This document shows, piece after piece, positions 43,936 through 53,900 of a stretch of DNA of 64,000 nucleotides (positions are counted from its first letter, which is position 1; each line of letters starts with the position of its first letter). The translations under genes were made by a program, and so were the position numbers. The stretch spans positions 17,862-81,861 of the forward strand of contig JADLFQ010000076.1 in the NCBI GenBank assembly GCA_020845515.1, given 5' to 3'. The notes beneath the pieces are model-generated. The model did not search any database. It saw nothing but the letters and a program-made list of their open reading frames with translations, and had not been told where the DNA came from. This DNA is from Anaerolineaceae bacterium (GTDB taxonomy: Bacteria > Chloroflexota > Anaerolineae > Anaerolineales > Anaerolineaceae).

Positions 43936-45474
43936 TTAAAGAAAACCAACAACCTGGTTGCGGCCTGCCGATTTTGCCTGGTAGAGGGCTTTGTCGGCTT
44001 GTTCGAGGAGGGTGTCCAGATCGCAGGGGCGTCCCGGTTGTGCGGTCGTCACTCCCATGCTGATGGTGACGCACACCGGAGCGCTGCGCGCCGGGACGGA
44101 GAACTTTTCGGTGCGCTTGCGCAAGCGCTCGGCAACGCGCAGCGCGGCTTCCAGGTTCGTTTCGGGGAGGACGATGAGAAACTCGTCGCCGCCGTAACGG
44201 CCAAAAATATCCTGTTTGCCAAGATCCTCAGAGATGAGATACGTGAGACCCTCCAACGTTCGGTCGCCTGCCTGGTGCCCAGTGGTATCGTTGACACTTT
44301 TAAAATGGTCAACATCGAGGAGGATGAGCGAAAGAGGAAGGTGTGTCTCGCACGCGCGCGCAAGCTCGCATGTCGCCAGAAAGAGTACCTGGCGGCGGTT
44401 GTGAACGCCGGTGAGCGAATCGGTAATTGCCAGATGCTGCAGTTGGCTTTCAGCGCGTTTACGGTCTTGAATGTCGCGCAAGATAACCAGGTGTACGGCG
44501 GAGCCGGAGGTGGGTTCCCCAATCAGGGAGGATTGTATTTCGTATAATGTGGCGAGGCCGCCCTGCTGAAGGGCGATTTCCCTCCTGCCTGACCCTCTGT
44601 TGAACCAGGAAGTTTCAAAGGGTGGAAAGTCGCTGATGCTCCGCCCAAGGACGGCGGATTTTTTAGAAGCGAGGATGCATTCGGCGGTAGGGTTGAGATC
44701 GAGGATGCGGCCGCTCTGATCGAGCGCGAGAATGCCTTCCGGCATGTGTTCGAACAAAAAATCGCGCGCCACCGGCGCAAGCTCAAACAGATGGTAGCGG
44801 TAGAGCGCCCAGGCGATGATGAGATTGCTGGCGCCGAAGACCAGTGGAATGATCTCGTGGATCGGAATGGAAATGATCGCAAAAAACGACAGCAGGTTGG
44901 CGCCCAATGGCAGCGAGGCGCCCACCAGAACAATACCAACCTGGGAGCGGTAGAGAGATCCGGATTGCAGGTAACGGGTGAGAAAGAGCAGGGAGGCGAG
45001 AATGGTCAGGCTGAAGGCATACACCGTATAGACGAAGAACCACAAACCTGTGGAAAAGACCAGCCTGTCAAAGGGGTCGCCAGGGATGAGTGAAGCAGGG
45101 CCGCGAAACGAATTGTGCAAGACATCGCTCCAGGCGGATGCCAGAAGGATCACTGCCAGCGGGATGAGATACTTCCAGGTTGAGTTGATTTTGCGCGTTA
45201 TCGGGAGGCGATAATAGTCAACTGCAAACTCAAGATAAGCCAGCGGCACAACCACTGCGCCGATGAATTGGATGTTGTTCCAGAAAAGTTTGTCGGAAAG
45301 AGAGGGTGATAAAAATTGGATGATAAGCCCGCCCGTCCAGATGGTTTCGGAAAAAGCCACGACTGCAAAGGCGCGCGAGCCTGCCACGGAAGAGCGCCGC
45401 CAGGCGATGAGGCTGACTGCAAAGCAGATGAGTGCGGAAAGGATATAGGGGAGCAGGTAAAGGAAAGTACGCAT
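43936..45474 (-). CDS. Membrane-bound diguanylate cyclase with 7TM sensor and PAS domain
   Basis: 512 residues. Seven hydrophobic segments fill residues 5-220, of the histidine-kinase N-terminal 7TM type. A PAS domain with ILALDQSGRILDLNPTAECI follows at about 240-335. The GGDEF domain follows, with its active site at RYGGDEFLIVLPETN and HLPLSLILLDVDHFKSVNDT. The product c-di-GMP is a second messenger. The inhibitory I-site (RxxD five residues before GGDEF) is changed to GKQD, so product inhibition may be lost. Confidence 0.88.
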   Translation of the reverse strand: MRTFLYLLPYILSALICFAVSLIAWRRSSVAGSRAFAVVAFSETIWTGGLIIQFLSPSLSDKLFWNNIQFIGAVVVPLAYLEFAVDYYRLPITRKINSTWKYLIPLAVILLASAWSDVLHNSFRGPASLIPGDPFDRLVFSTGLWFFVYTVYAFSLTILASLLFLTRYLQSGSLYRSQVGIVLVGASLPLGANLLSFFAIISIPIHEIIPLVFGASNLIIAWALYRYHLFELAPVARDFLFEHMPEGILALDQSGRILDLNPTAECILASKKSAVLGRSISDFPPFETSWFNRGSGRREIALQQGGLATLYEIQSSLIGEPTSGSAVHLVILRDIQDRKRAESQLQHLAITDSLTGVHNRRQVLFLATCELARACETHLPLSLILLDVDHFKSVNDTTGHQAGDRTLEGLTYLISEDLGKQDIFGRYGGDEFLIVLPETNLEAALRVAERLRKRTEKFSVPARSAPVCVTISMGVTTAQPGRPCDLDTLLEQADKALYQAKSAGRNQVVGFL

Positions 45475-45575
45475 CGAGGTTCTGTTCTCTGGAAGAGAGT
45501 ATCCTGCTCAAATAGTAACAGGTATCAACCGGCGTATAACTTACAAAATTGACAGCCTCTGCCTCAGCACGAAAA

Positions 45576-45998
45576 TCAACCCACAGACCGGGTCAGCTCC
45601 ACCCCGGCCTTTTCAAGAAACTCCAGCGCGGTTGGGTCGGTGCGATAGGCGGTACGGTACACCAGTCTTTTGATGTGGGCGTTAATCAGCACTTTGGTGC
45701 ATTGCAGGCATGGAAAATGGGTAACATAGCAGACCGCATCACGCGTCGCCAGCCCGAACACAGCCGCCTGAATAATCGCATTGACTTCGGCGTGCACGGT
45801 GCGCACACAGTGACCGTCCACCATCAGGTGGCCAACGTCATCGCAGTGCTCCAAACCGGATGGCGAACCGTTATAACCTGTGGAGATAATGTGCTTTTCG
45901 CGCACCAGCACCGCCCCCACCTGAGCGCGGTCGCATGTGCTGCGCAGCGCCACATCTTCCGCAATTTTGATAAAGTAAGAGTCCCATGTAGGCCGCAT
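45576..45998 (-). CDS. Deoxycytidylate deaminase (ComEB-type)
   Basis: 140 residues from MRPTWDSYFIK (ATG 45998, after GGGTGA). Met 8 codons earlier is possible. The zinc-deaminase motifs are HAEVNAIIQAA (HAE) and FPCLQCTKVLINA (PCxxC). DRAQVGAVLVREKHIISTGY and GYNGSPSG are typical of dCMP deaminases. It converts dCMP to dUMP for dTMP synthesis. It is divergent from the RarD-type gene. Confidence 0.9.
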   Translation of the reverse strand: MRPTWDSYFIKIAEDVALRSTCDRAQVGAVLVREKHIISTGYNGSPSGLEHCDDVGHLMVDGHCVRTVHAEVNAIIQAAVFGLATRDAVCYVTHFPCLQCTKVLINAHIKRLVYRTAYRTDPTALEFLEKAGVELTRSVG

Positions 45999-46122
45999 AT
46001 TTTCACCCTTTCCATGAATCAATTAAACATTTCAACCATATTGTATATGCAAACTCTTCTCTTCTCCGGTATCGCTGTGGTATGATACTTTCCACCTTGC
46101 AGGAAATCGAGAACAAAGCCCG

Positions 46123-47007
46123 ATGAATAAAGGCATTCTTTATACAGTGAGCGCATACAGCTTGTGGGGGGTGAATGCGCTCTATTTTAAACTCTTGCAA
46201 GAGGTTTCCCCCATGCAAATCCTCGCCCACCGCGTGGTGTGGTCGTTCGCGCTGCTGGCTGCTCTGCTGCTCCTGCGGGGGGAGTTTCGGAGCTTGTTTG
46301 CCTCAATCCGCCCGCGCACGTTGTTAATTTACCTGGGTGCGGGTGCGCTGCTGACGCTCAACTGGCTGATTTATATCTGGGCGGTCAATACCGGGCATCT
46401 GCTTGAAAGCAGCCTGGGGTATTTCATCAATCCGTTGGTCAACATCGTATTGGGTTTGGTTTTCCTTAAGGAAAAGCTGCAACCGCTGCAGTGGCTGGCG
46501 GTGGGTTTAGCGGCTGGTGGGGTTGCTTATCAAACTGTTGTATACGGAACGATTCCGTGGATCTCGCTTGCGTTGGCGGTGACGTTCGGTTTGTATGGGC
46601 TTTTTAAAAAGATCGCGCCGTTCGAGGCGCTGCCGGGTTTATGGCTGGAGACGGCTATCGCTTTCCTGCCGGCGCTGGCTGATTTGTTTGTTCTGCACGG
46701 GCGCGGGCAAGGCGCGTTTGGCAGCGCCGGTCTTTCCACCACGCTGCTCCTCATGGGGTGCGGCGTGATCACTTCAGTTCCTTTGCTCTTGTTTGCACAG
46801 GGCGCGCGCACGGTGGCGCTTTCCACCATGGGGCTGATTCAATACATCTCTCCCACTATTCAATTTCTGGCTGGTGTTTTCTTGTTTCACGAAGCGTTCT
46901 CAACAGAACGGGCTGTTGGGTTTGTCATTATCTGGGGCGCGCTGATCATTTTTACCGGCGAAGGATTTTCCCGGATGCGGCGACCCCGCGCTTCTTCCCC
47001 TGTATAA
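46123..47007 (+). CDS. rarD: RarD-type EamA-family permease
   Basis: 294 residues, 10 transmembrane helices. KGILYTVSAYSLWGVNALYF, LLQEVSPMQILAHRVVWSF and TLNWLIYIWAVNTGHLLESS (with SLGYFINPLVNIVLG) are RarD hallmarks. RarD is named for chloramphenicol sensitivity in E. coli, but the transported solute is not established. Monocistronic. Confidence 0.88.
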   Translation: MNKGILYTVSAYSLWGVNALYFKLLQEVSPMQILAHRVVWSFALLAALLLLRGEFRSLFASIRPRTLLIYLGAGALLTLNWLIYIWAVNTGHLLESSLGYFINPLVNIVLGLVFLKEKLQPLQWLAVGLAAGGVAYQTVVYGTIPWISLALAVTFGLYGLFKKIAPFEALPGLWLETAIAFLPALADLFVLHGRGQGAFGSAGLSTTLLLMGCGVITSVPLLLFAQGARTVALSTMGLIQYISPTIQFLAGVFLFHEAFSTERAVGFVIIWGALIIFTGEGFSRMRRPRASSPV

Positions 47008-47266
47008 ACGAGCGCGGTTGCAAACCGCAAATCCATTATAATAGTAATAGCTTTCCAACGGCGGTTGATTCGCCCGCCTTGCACCCCGTCAGTGTGATGC
47101 TTATATGCGTTCTGCCGCAGGTGCACGGCAGATAGGTATTACCGATGGTTTGGTGTGCTTTCCCGTGGAGATTGAGAATATCAGAAACTGCCCTGACCGG
47201 TCTTGATCAGATCGTGGGCGGCACTTCTATGTTCCCCGCTTTAGTGGCAGGAGGAGGGAGTTTCTT

Positions 47267-48805
47267 ATGGGTGTCTTAATAGGGCTAGACTTGGGAACGA
47301 CGACAATCAAGGCTGTTGCATATGATCCTAAAAAGGGACAGACTGTGCGGATCGCCCTGCGCCTGACGCCGGTTGAACATCCACGCCCGGAGTGGAGCGA
47401 GTTTCCTCCGGAGCCTTTCTGGAAGGCTGTGGCGGCCTGCCTGCGGGAGGCTGCCGGGGGGTTGGCGGTGGATGGTTTGGCAATCAGCAGCATGGGGGAG
47501 GTTGGCATTCCGTTGGACGCGCGAAACCGCCCGCTTTACCCGTTGGTGGCCTGGTACGACCGGCGCGCAGCCGCGCATGTTAACGGGTGGGAAGCGCTGT
47601 TCCCCCCCGAAACCCAGCATGCCATCTCCGGGCAGCGGGTGAATCCCTCTTTTGGGGTGATCAAGTGGCTGTGGTTCTCGCGGAACGAGCCGGAACTGGC
47701 AAAACGCACCGCGCGCTGGTTGTCACTGCCGGATTACATCCTGTGGCTGCTGACGGGTGTGCAGCGCACAGATTACAGTATCGCCTCGCGCACCTTGCTC
47801 TTCGACCAACGCGGGCGGCGCTGGTCGCCGGAACTGCTGGCTGCCGCCGGGCTGCGCGAGGAGCAGATGCCGCCGGCTGAGCCGGGGGGGACACTGGCGG
47901 GACGGGTGACCCCTGCCGCTGCGCTGGAGACGGGCCTGCCTGCCGGTTTGCCGTGTGTGCTGGGCGGACACGATCATCTGTGCGCGGCTTTTGCGGCCGG
48001 AGCAGCCCAGCCGGGCGCGATGATCGATTCGACCGGGACGGCAGAAGCATTGGTGATGGTTCTGCCGGAATTTTTTACCGGCGAAGCCTTCGCGCAGCAC
48101 TCCTTTGCCTGTTATGCGCATGTGCTTGCGGATCGTTATGTGTTAAAGGGGGGAATAGGGGCGGCCGGCGGGGCGCTGGAATGGCTTGCCCGCCGCCTGA
48201 CGGACTGCACCGATCCCATAACGGAGTTGCCTTACGAACAACTTGAGAAGGAAGCTGAAGCCGGGATCGGCCGCGAGGCGGGGCCGCTCTGGCTGCCGCA
48301 CCTGAATGGCTCCGGTTCGCCGGAAGCGGACCGCTTCAGCCGGGCGGCGATGGTGGGCGCGTGCCTGCATCACAGGCGCGGCGATATGTTTCGCGGGATG
48401 ATCGAGTCGCTGGCTTTTTGGACGCGCCGCAACATGGAAGAGATGCAAACCCTGACAGGTCAGCGTGTGGACAGGCTGATTGCTGCGGGCGGCGCGACGC
48501 GGTTGAAGCTGCTGGTGCAGTTAAAAGCGGATGCGCTCAACCTGCCTGTGGAACTGCCGGAACTTCCGGAAAGCGCTGCACTGGGCGCGGCGCTGCTGGC
48601 CGGGGTGGGCAGTGGAGTTTTTGCCAGTCCGCAGGCGGCGCTGGATTCACTGCAATACGAAAGCCGGGTTATTGTGCCTGCTCCGGTGCGGGTGGGCTGG
48701 TATGACCGTCTGTACAAGAACGCTTATCTGCCGTTGTATGGCGCGCTGAAAGATGTTCACCATGCAATCGCGGAGCAGGCCGGGGAAAAGGGTATCCCGG
48801 ACTGA
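47267..48805 (+). CDS. FGGY-family carbohydrate kinase
   Basis: 512 residues, start after AGGAGG. GLDLGTTTIKAVAYDPKKGQ is the N-terminal phosphate loop. VAWYDRRAA, GGHDHLCAAF and STGTAEAL in the middle, then the C-terminal IAAGGATRLKLLVQLKADAL, follow the FGGY layout. It phosphorylates a sugar or polyol such as xylulose or fuculose. The sugar is not predictable. No catabolic partner gene is adjacent. Confidence 0.87.
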   Translation: MGVLIGLDLGTTTIKAVAYDPKKGQTVRIALRLTPVEHPRPEWSEFPPEPFWKAVAACLREAAGGLAVDGLAISSMGEVGIPLDARNRPLYPLVAWYDRRAAAHVNGWEALFPPETQHAISGQRVNPSFGVIKWLWFSRNEPELAKRTARWLSLPDYILWLLTGVQRTDYSIASRTLLFDQRGRRWSPELLAAAGLREEQMPPAEPGGTLAGRVTPAAALETGLPAGLPCVLGGHDHLCAAFAAGAAQPGAMIDSTGTAEALVMVLPEFFTGEAFAQHSFACYAHVLADRYVLKGGIGAAGGALEWLARRLTDCTDPITELPYEQLEKEAEAGIGREAGPLWLPHLNGSGSPEADRFSRAAMVGACLHHRRGDMFRGMIESLAFWTRRNMEEMQTLTGQRVDRLIAAGGATRLKLLVQLKADALNLPVELPELPESAALGAALLAGVGSGVFASPQAALDSLQYESRVIVPAPVRVGWYDRLYKNAYLPLYGALKDVHHAIAEQAGEKGIPD

Positions 48806-48822
48806 AGCGAAAAACCGGGGAG

Positions 48823-49656
48823 CTAATCCTCCCCCTGGTTAAGCAGGTCTTGCAGGGCTTTTATTCCTTTGGCGGAGATTCCCAGACGCGCCGCCAGTTC
48901 TTTGTCTCCCGCCAGAATGTGCTGTCCCAACCCGGAATGTTTCCACGCTTTCAAATCTTCTTCTATGGGTGTGCCGATGATATCCTCGCGAATGATACGG
49001 CCATCCTGCATAAAAACGACGCGGTTGGTTTGCCGCGCGACGTTCAAGTCGTGCGTCACCACAAGGATGGTGACGCCGTGGCTGTGGTTGAGATTTCTTA
49101 AAAGTTGAAGGATTTCCTGCCCGCTGGCGGTATCAAGTGAGCCGGTGGGTTCATCTGCCAGAAGCAGCGGCGGGTTGTTTGCCAGGGCGCGGGCGACAGC
49201 CACGCGTTGGCGCTGTCCGCCGGAGAGCTGCCCCGGAAGGTGACCCATCCGGTCTGCCAACCCCACCATGCCCAGCAGTTCACGCGCCCGCGCGCTGCGC
49301 TCGGCGCCGCCGAGATTGCCGGTCATCGGGATTTCTACATTTTCCAGGGCGGTTAGTGTGGGCAGCAGGTTGTGAAGCTGAAAGACAAACCCGACGGTGT
49401 GCGCCCGGAAGGAGTCGAGATCGGTGATGGCTGTCAGGTCTTGCCCGTTGATGATTACCGAGCCGCCATCAGCCCGGTCGAGTGCGCCAATGACATTGAG
49501 CAAGGTGGACTTGCCGCTGCCGCTTGGCCCCATTACGGACACGAGCTCACCAGGGGCGATGGTCAGGTCAACCCCGTCGAGGGCGTGAATGCCGCCGTTC
49601 CCGCCGTAGATTTTGGTCAAGTTCCGGGTCTCGATCAGCCAGCGGGGGGCATTCAT
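48823..49656 (-). CDS. ABC ATPase of a MacB/LolD-type efflux system
   Basis: 277 residues. Walker A is GPSGSGKST, the signature is LSGGQRQRVAVARALANNPP, Walker B is LLLADEPTGSLDTASG, and the family's VGFVFQLHNLLPTLTALENV is seen. The C-terminal 50 residues (DLKAWKHSGLGQHILAG and on) extend beyond LolD-type length. It overlaps the HlyD-type gene by a single base (TGATG). Confidence 0.88.
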   Translation of the reverse strand: MNAPRWLIETRNLTKIYGGNGGIHALDGVDLTIAPGELVSVMGPSGSGKSTLLNVIGALDRADGGSVIINGQDLTAITDLDSFRAHTVGFVFQLHNLLPTLTALENVEIPMTGNLGGAERSARARELLGMVGLADRMGHLPGQLSGGQRQRVAVARALANNPPLLLADEPTGSLDTASGQEILQLLRNLNHSHGVTILVVTHDLNVARQTNRVVFMQDGRIIREDIIGTPIEEDLKAWKHSGLGQHILAGDKELAARLGISAKGIKALQDLLNQGED

Positions 49657-50855
49657 CAGCTTCCCTGTGTCTCCGTTTCGATATCTACAAAGGCGGTCAT
49701 CCCCCAGAGCAGCCCGTCGGGGATTTTGTCAAATTCCAGCGTTACGGTGTAGTTGACGCCGGAGCCCTCGCTGGCTTTTGGGGCGATTTTTGTGACCACA
49801 CCTTCGGAAATAATATCCGGCAGTGCGTCAAACGTGATCGAGGCGGCATCGCCAATCTGTACCTGCGAGATGTCAATTTCGCTCAGATCGGTCGTTTCCA
49901 CCACAAGCTGGTCGAGATCCCCCAGCAATATGGCGGGCTGCCCCGGGTTGATCCACTCATTCTGGCGGATGTAGATTTTGCTGATCGTACCGGCGAATGG
50001 GGCTGTGAGCATCAGGTCGTCCAGCGAGGCGCGCGCTGCGGCAACCTGCTTTTCGGCGTTATCCAGCCGCGCGTTTACGAGCGTGAGTTGATCGGGGTCG
50101 GGGCCGGACTCCAGCTTGTCCACCTCTTTTTGCGCCAACAGCACCTCAGCGCGTGCCACTGCGACGCGGGCGTCAATTTCATCCACTTCGAGCTGGTCTG
50201 GCAGTTCTTTTAGATAATTGAAGTTGGCTACAGCGCGGTCGCGGTTTTGGCGGATGGCGGCCAGCCTGGCGAGCATATAGGCGCGGTCCGGATCGTCTTC
50301 GGGGCGGTCTGCGACATAAGAGAAATCTCTTTCGGCGTCGTCCACCGCTTGCTGCGCGAGGATGTAATTTGCCCAAGCTTGGTCAATTTGTTCCCGGTCT
50401 CCGCGCTGATAGGCTTGTCCTTCAAATTTTTCTTCGGCTTTATCGAGCGCCTTGTTGGCAGCCGCCAGGCGTTCGAGTGCGGCGGCGCGGCTGGCGTCCA
50501 GATTTTCATACAAGTCTTTTTTGGCTTGCTGCGCGCTGACCAGTTCCAGCTCTGCGGCGCTCAGGGCGGCCTCAAATCTCTCGCTGCCTTTCAGCCTTGC
50601 CAGCGCCTGCCCTTTTGCAACACCTTGCCCCTCGGTCACCATGATCTCTTCAATAATGCCGTTAATGGATGTGCTCAGGGTGCTCCAGTGTGCCGGGATC
50701 ACCTCGCCCGTGGCGCTAACGCGTTTGACGGCAACGGAATTCATGGGGGTGCTCTCGACAGATTCTTGCGGCGTACTTCCCCCGCAGGCGTTGAGCAGCA
50801 TCCCGGTCAAAAGAAAAATGGTTAAAAGGGTGGGTGTATGGTTGTGACGATTCAT
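49656..50855 (-). CDS. HlyD/MacA-type membrane fusion lipoprotein
   Basis: 399 residues. Lipoprotein signal LLTGMLLNAC. A lipoyl/beta-barrel part starts VKRVSATGEVIPAHWSTLST. A long helical hairpin (residues 100-270, Ala/Glu/Lys-rich) leads to DDLMLTAPFAGTISKIYIRQ, typical of MacA-like adaptors. It links the ATPase to the FtsX-type permease in an efflux complex. In a monoderm-like cell it would act at the outer face of the membrane. Confidence 0.87.
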   Translation of the reverse strand: MNRHNHTPTLLTIFLLTGMLLNACGGSTPQESVESTPMNSVAVKRVSATGEVIPAHWSTLSTSINGIIEEIMVTEGQGVAKGQALARLKGSERFEAALSAAELELVSAQQAKKDLYENLDASRAAALERLAAANKALDKAEEKFEGQAYQRGDREQIDQAWANYILAQQAVDDAERDFSYVADRPEDDPDRAYMLARLAAIRQNRDRAVANFNYLKELPDQLEVDEIDARVAVARAEVLLAQKEVDKLESGPDPDQLTLVNARLDNAEKQVAAARASLDDLMLTAPFAGTISKIYIRQNEWINPGQPAILLGDLDQLVVETTDLSEIDISQVQIGDAASITFDALPDIISEGVVTKIAPKASEGSGVNYTVTLEFDKIPDGLLWGMTAFVDIETETQGS

Positions 50856-51002
50856 AAGACGGTCTCCCTGGTATTTTGCCCTTTAATCATAGCGTATCCC
50901 GGTCGAAAAACAAAGGCTGCGCACCCTTAAAACTCCCCATTCCGCGGGCAAGCGTGGCGCTGTAATTTTTGCGCTTAACTTTTGCGGGACCAGTCCGCCA
51001 GA

Positions 51003-53252
51003 TTATTCATACCTTAAAGCTTCCACAGGCTGCAAACGCGTTGCCCGATAAGCCGGATACACCCCGCCCAGCAAGCCGAGCAGAATGGAGGTTATAAGCG
51101 CCTGGGCGAAAATGTTGATGCTCCAGACGGGTTGAAGCATGTCGCGGTAAAGCGGGGAGAGGTTGATCGAATAGGCCAGCCCGAAGGCAATCACGATGCC
51201 AGCCAGGTCGCCGAGCAGCGCCAGAATAAGCGACTCGCGCAGGATCAGGCCGAGCACATTGCGCCGCCGCCACCCCAGCGCGCGTAGAACGCCGATCTCA
51301 CGCGTGCGTTCCATTACAGACATGAGCATTGTGTTCATCACCCCCAGCCCGCCCACGACGATTGCAAGCAGGGAAATCCCGGCGACCATCGCGTTGGAGG
51401 CTTCAAAATCCGGCATTTGACTTGCAAATTCCCCGGAGAGGGCCGCATGTACATCGGGTATTTCGCGGTTGATCTTTTCCACCACGCCGGCGGCTTGTGC
51501 GGGGTTGTGCAGCTTTAAGGCAATCATGGAGACCTTGCGGGGGCGGCCCATGAAAACTTGTGCATCCCGCAGGGTGATCACACCGCCAAGCTCCTCCCAG
51601 CCGATGCTGCTCTCGTAGATTCCCACAATGCGAAAGCGGCTGCCGCTTAGTATGATGGTATCGCCAACCTCTTTTTTGAGAGAACCGGCGATCATCCGGC
51701 CGATCATGATCTGGCGGTTGTTGTGGATGGCTTCTCCTTCAACAATTTTAAAGCGCTTCAGGGCAAAATCATTCGGACTGTACCCCTGCAAAATAAAGAA
51801 GCTCCCGCTTTCGGGGAGCATGACCGCGGTGAAGAGCATGCCGCTGGCGCCGGCGACTTCCGGCATGGCTGCGATCTTATCGGCAAATTTCTCGTCAATC
51901 GCGCTGGTGCTGGTATCGGCGATATTTGCCTGTCTGACCATGATCTCGGCGTCCACGCCCAGCGCCATCTGGTTCATGGTTTTGCTCATTCCTTCAATGA
52001 AGGCCTGCAGTGCCATAATTGAGCCCACGGTAATGGCAATGACAATCAGCGTCAGCGCGGTACGGATGGTGCGCTGGCGCAGGCTTTGTAACGCCATGCC
52101 GCCAAACGGCAAACGTTTGACCTGTGACCCGCTGGCGCCGCCCTCGTAGCGCAGGGCTTCGACCGGCTGGAGTTTGGAGGCGCGCCAGGCTGGGTACAAC
52201 CCGCCGGTTATGCCCAGCGCCAGAACAGTTAGCATGGTTTGGAGGATCAACCCGGCGGAGATGCTGTCCGCGCTCATACCCATCATTACCGTGGCGGAAG
52301 TGATCAGCTTCAGTCCCAGAACGCCGATGCCGATACCGATGACCCCGCCAGCCAGGCAGACCGCCACCGCCTCCCACAAGATCATAGCCAGGACGCGTCT
52401 TTGCCGCCAGCCAACCGCCCGAAGTACGCCGATCTCACGGGTGCGCTCGAACACCGCCATCAACTGAGCGTTCATCATCCCCATGCCGCCCAGAACGATC
52501 GCAAGCCCGGCAATAACCCAGACATAGGCTTGCATAAAATCATCAAAGACCTGTTTATCCGCCAGTTCGCCGGTGCTGTTCAGTTCCAGGTTGGGCCAGA
52601 GCCGGCTGGTGCGGGCTTCCAACTGCGCGCGCAGCCCCGGCTCTTTTAATCGAATGTAAAACAGGCTGACCTGGCGGGGTTTTCCAAGCAGTTCTTGGGC
52701 GTCTTGCAGGCGCAGGACTGCGCCGCTGTCTTCAAAGGCATCGCCGGCGGTGTAAATTCCCATCACCCGAAAGCTGGAATCGCCGATGCGCAAGGTGTCG
52801 CCCGGCTTCTTCTTCAGCGCGCTTGCCGCCGCCGACCCAAGCAGCAACGGTTTGCCGCGCAGCGTCTTGGTTTCGTGGGCTTCCAGACCGGAACCTTCGA
52901 TAATCTGAAATTTCTTCAATATGAAGCTGTCTTTGGAGTAGCCAAAGATAAAGAACATAAAGGCGTCTTCAGCCTGGAGAAAACCCTGAATCATGCCGGT
53001 AACTTCAGAGACTTCCGGCATTGTCAGAAGCTCCCGGCCGACGCTTTCGTCCACAGAGCTGTAGCTCAGTTCAATGGCGTTGGGCTGGCTCAGCGTCAGG
53101 TCTGCTTTTGTACCTGTGAGGAGGGAGGTGTAACCGGTTTTCAGACCCTGCGCCATTGACCCGAGCAGGACGATTGCGGCTGCTCCCAAGGCGATGCCCA
53201 GCACGGTGAGCAGTGTGCGGGTTTTCCGTCTCATCAGGTTGCGCAAAATCAT
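51003..53252 (-). CDS. Concatenated double FtsX/MacB-type permease
   Basis: 749 residues. Two MacB-like halves are joined. The first begins NLMRRKTRTLLTVLGIALGA with a periplasmic-type loop, and ends with FERTREIGVLRAVGWRQRRV. The second begins ALQSLRQRTIRTALTLIVIA near residue 385 and repeats the same pattern, ending VMERTREIGVLRALGWRRRN and ATRLQPVEALRYE. Each half has the 1 + 3 transmembrane layout of FtsX permeases, so one chain can supply the usual dimer. It works with the ATPase and HlyD-type genes downstream; the transported molecule is unknown. Confidence 0.85.
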   Translation of the reverse strand: MILRNLMRRKTRTLLTVLGIALGAAAIVLLGSMAQGLKTGYTSLLTGTKADLTLSQPNAIELSYSSVDESVGRELLTMPEVSEVTGMIQGFLQAEDAFMFFIFGYSKDSFILKKFQIIEGSGLEAHETKTLRGKPLLLGSAAASALKKKPGDTLRIGDSSFRVMGIYTAGDAFEDSGAVLRLQDAQELLGKPRQVSLFYIRLKEPGLRAQLEARTSRLWPNLELNSTGELADKQVFDDFMQAYVWVIAGLAIVLGGMGMMNAQLMAVFERTREIGVLRAVGWRQRRVLAMILWEAVAVCLAGGVIGIGIGVLGLKLITSATVMMGMSADSISAGLILQTMLTVLALGITGGLYPAWRASKLQPVEALRYEGGASGSQVKRLPFGGMALQSLRQRTIRTALTLIVIAITVGSIMALQAFIEGMSKTMNQMALGVDAEIMVRQANIADTSTSAIDEKFADKIAAMPEVAGASGMLFTAVMLPESGSFFILQGYSPNDFALKRFKIVEGEAIHNNRQIMIGRMIAGSLKKEVGDTIILSGSRFRIVGIYESSIGWEELGGVITLRDAQVFMGRPRKVSMIALKLHNPAQAAGVVEKINREIPDVHAALSGEFASQMPDFEASNAMVAGISLLAIVVGGLGVMNTMLMSVMERTREIGVLRALGWRRRNVLGLILRESLILALLGDLAGIVIAFGLAYSINLSPLYRDMLQPVWSINIFAQALITSILLGLLGGVYPAYRATRLQPVEALRYE

Positions 53253-53388
53253 GACTGTTTCTCCCGCATAACGTGTGGCGCAGGCAATGGTTGTCAGGGA
53301 CTAAAAAGCCGCGGAGGGGTGCTGCTTTTTAGAGGGGGGGAGCTGCCCGGTGGCTGGAAATGCCGCCGGATAACCCGCCTCCGTATCT

Positions 53389-53850
53389 CTAGATATCCTC
53401 GTGGCGAATGTTGACGTTCGTCAAATCCTGTATCGCTACTCCTTGGATGACGAGGGCTTTGCCGCCGGGGTCGCCATCAAAGACCATGCTGAAGGTGCTG
53501 TCCGTTTGAGAGAAGAGAATTTCGCGTTCGGTCAGCCCCCGGTTCTTAAACTCCTGCCTGTAGAATTGAATCACCTTGTCCAGGCTCATCTTTACCTGAT
53601 AATTGATTTGCCCGTTGCCGAGTTCGGTCAACCCTTCAATTTTTGCATCCGGCAGTGGGAACGAAGTTTCGCTGCCACTTTCACCGTCAGAATGTTCGTC
53701 CGAACCGGAAGCAATGTCCGGCTGTGCGGCTGGGTTGTCCGGCTGGGCGGGCTGGGGGGCTGCCGCTTTTTTGCCGGTCAGCGTACATGCCAGTGAGAGC
53801 GCCGTCAGCACAGCCAGTACGGCAAGAACAGGAAACCATTTTGCCTTCAT
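53389..53850 (-). CDS. Small lipoprotein of the efflux locus
   Basis: 153 residues. Lipobox LSLAC at about residue 22. A Pro/Ala/Gln-rich, then Ser/Asp/Glu-rich linker leads to a small domain with QINYQVKMSLDKVIQFYRQE and FSMVFDGDPGGKALVIQGVA, reminiscent of small alpha-beta lipoprotein domains. It precedes the permease gene on the same strand, so it may belong to the efflux operon. No specific function. Confidence 0.6.
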   Translation of the reverse strand: MKAKWFPVLAVLAVLTALSLACTLTGKKAAAPQPAQPDNPAAQPDIASGSDEHSDGESGSETSFPLPDAKIEGLTELGNGQINYQVKMSLDKVIQFYRQEFKNRGLTEREILFSQTDSTFSMVFDGDPGGKALVIQGVAIQDLTNVNIRHEDI

Positions 53851-53900
53851 TGTGCTCTCCTTGAGGGGCTTTTATTGCATCTTCTTTGTAAATACCGCGC

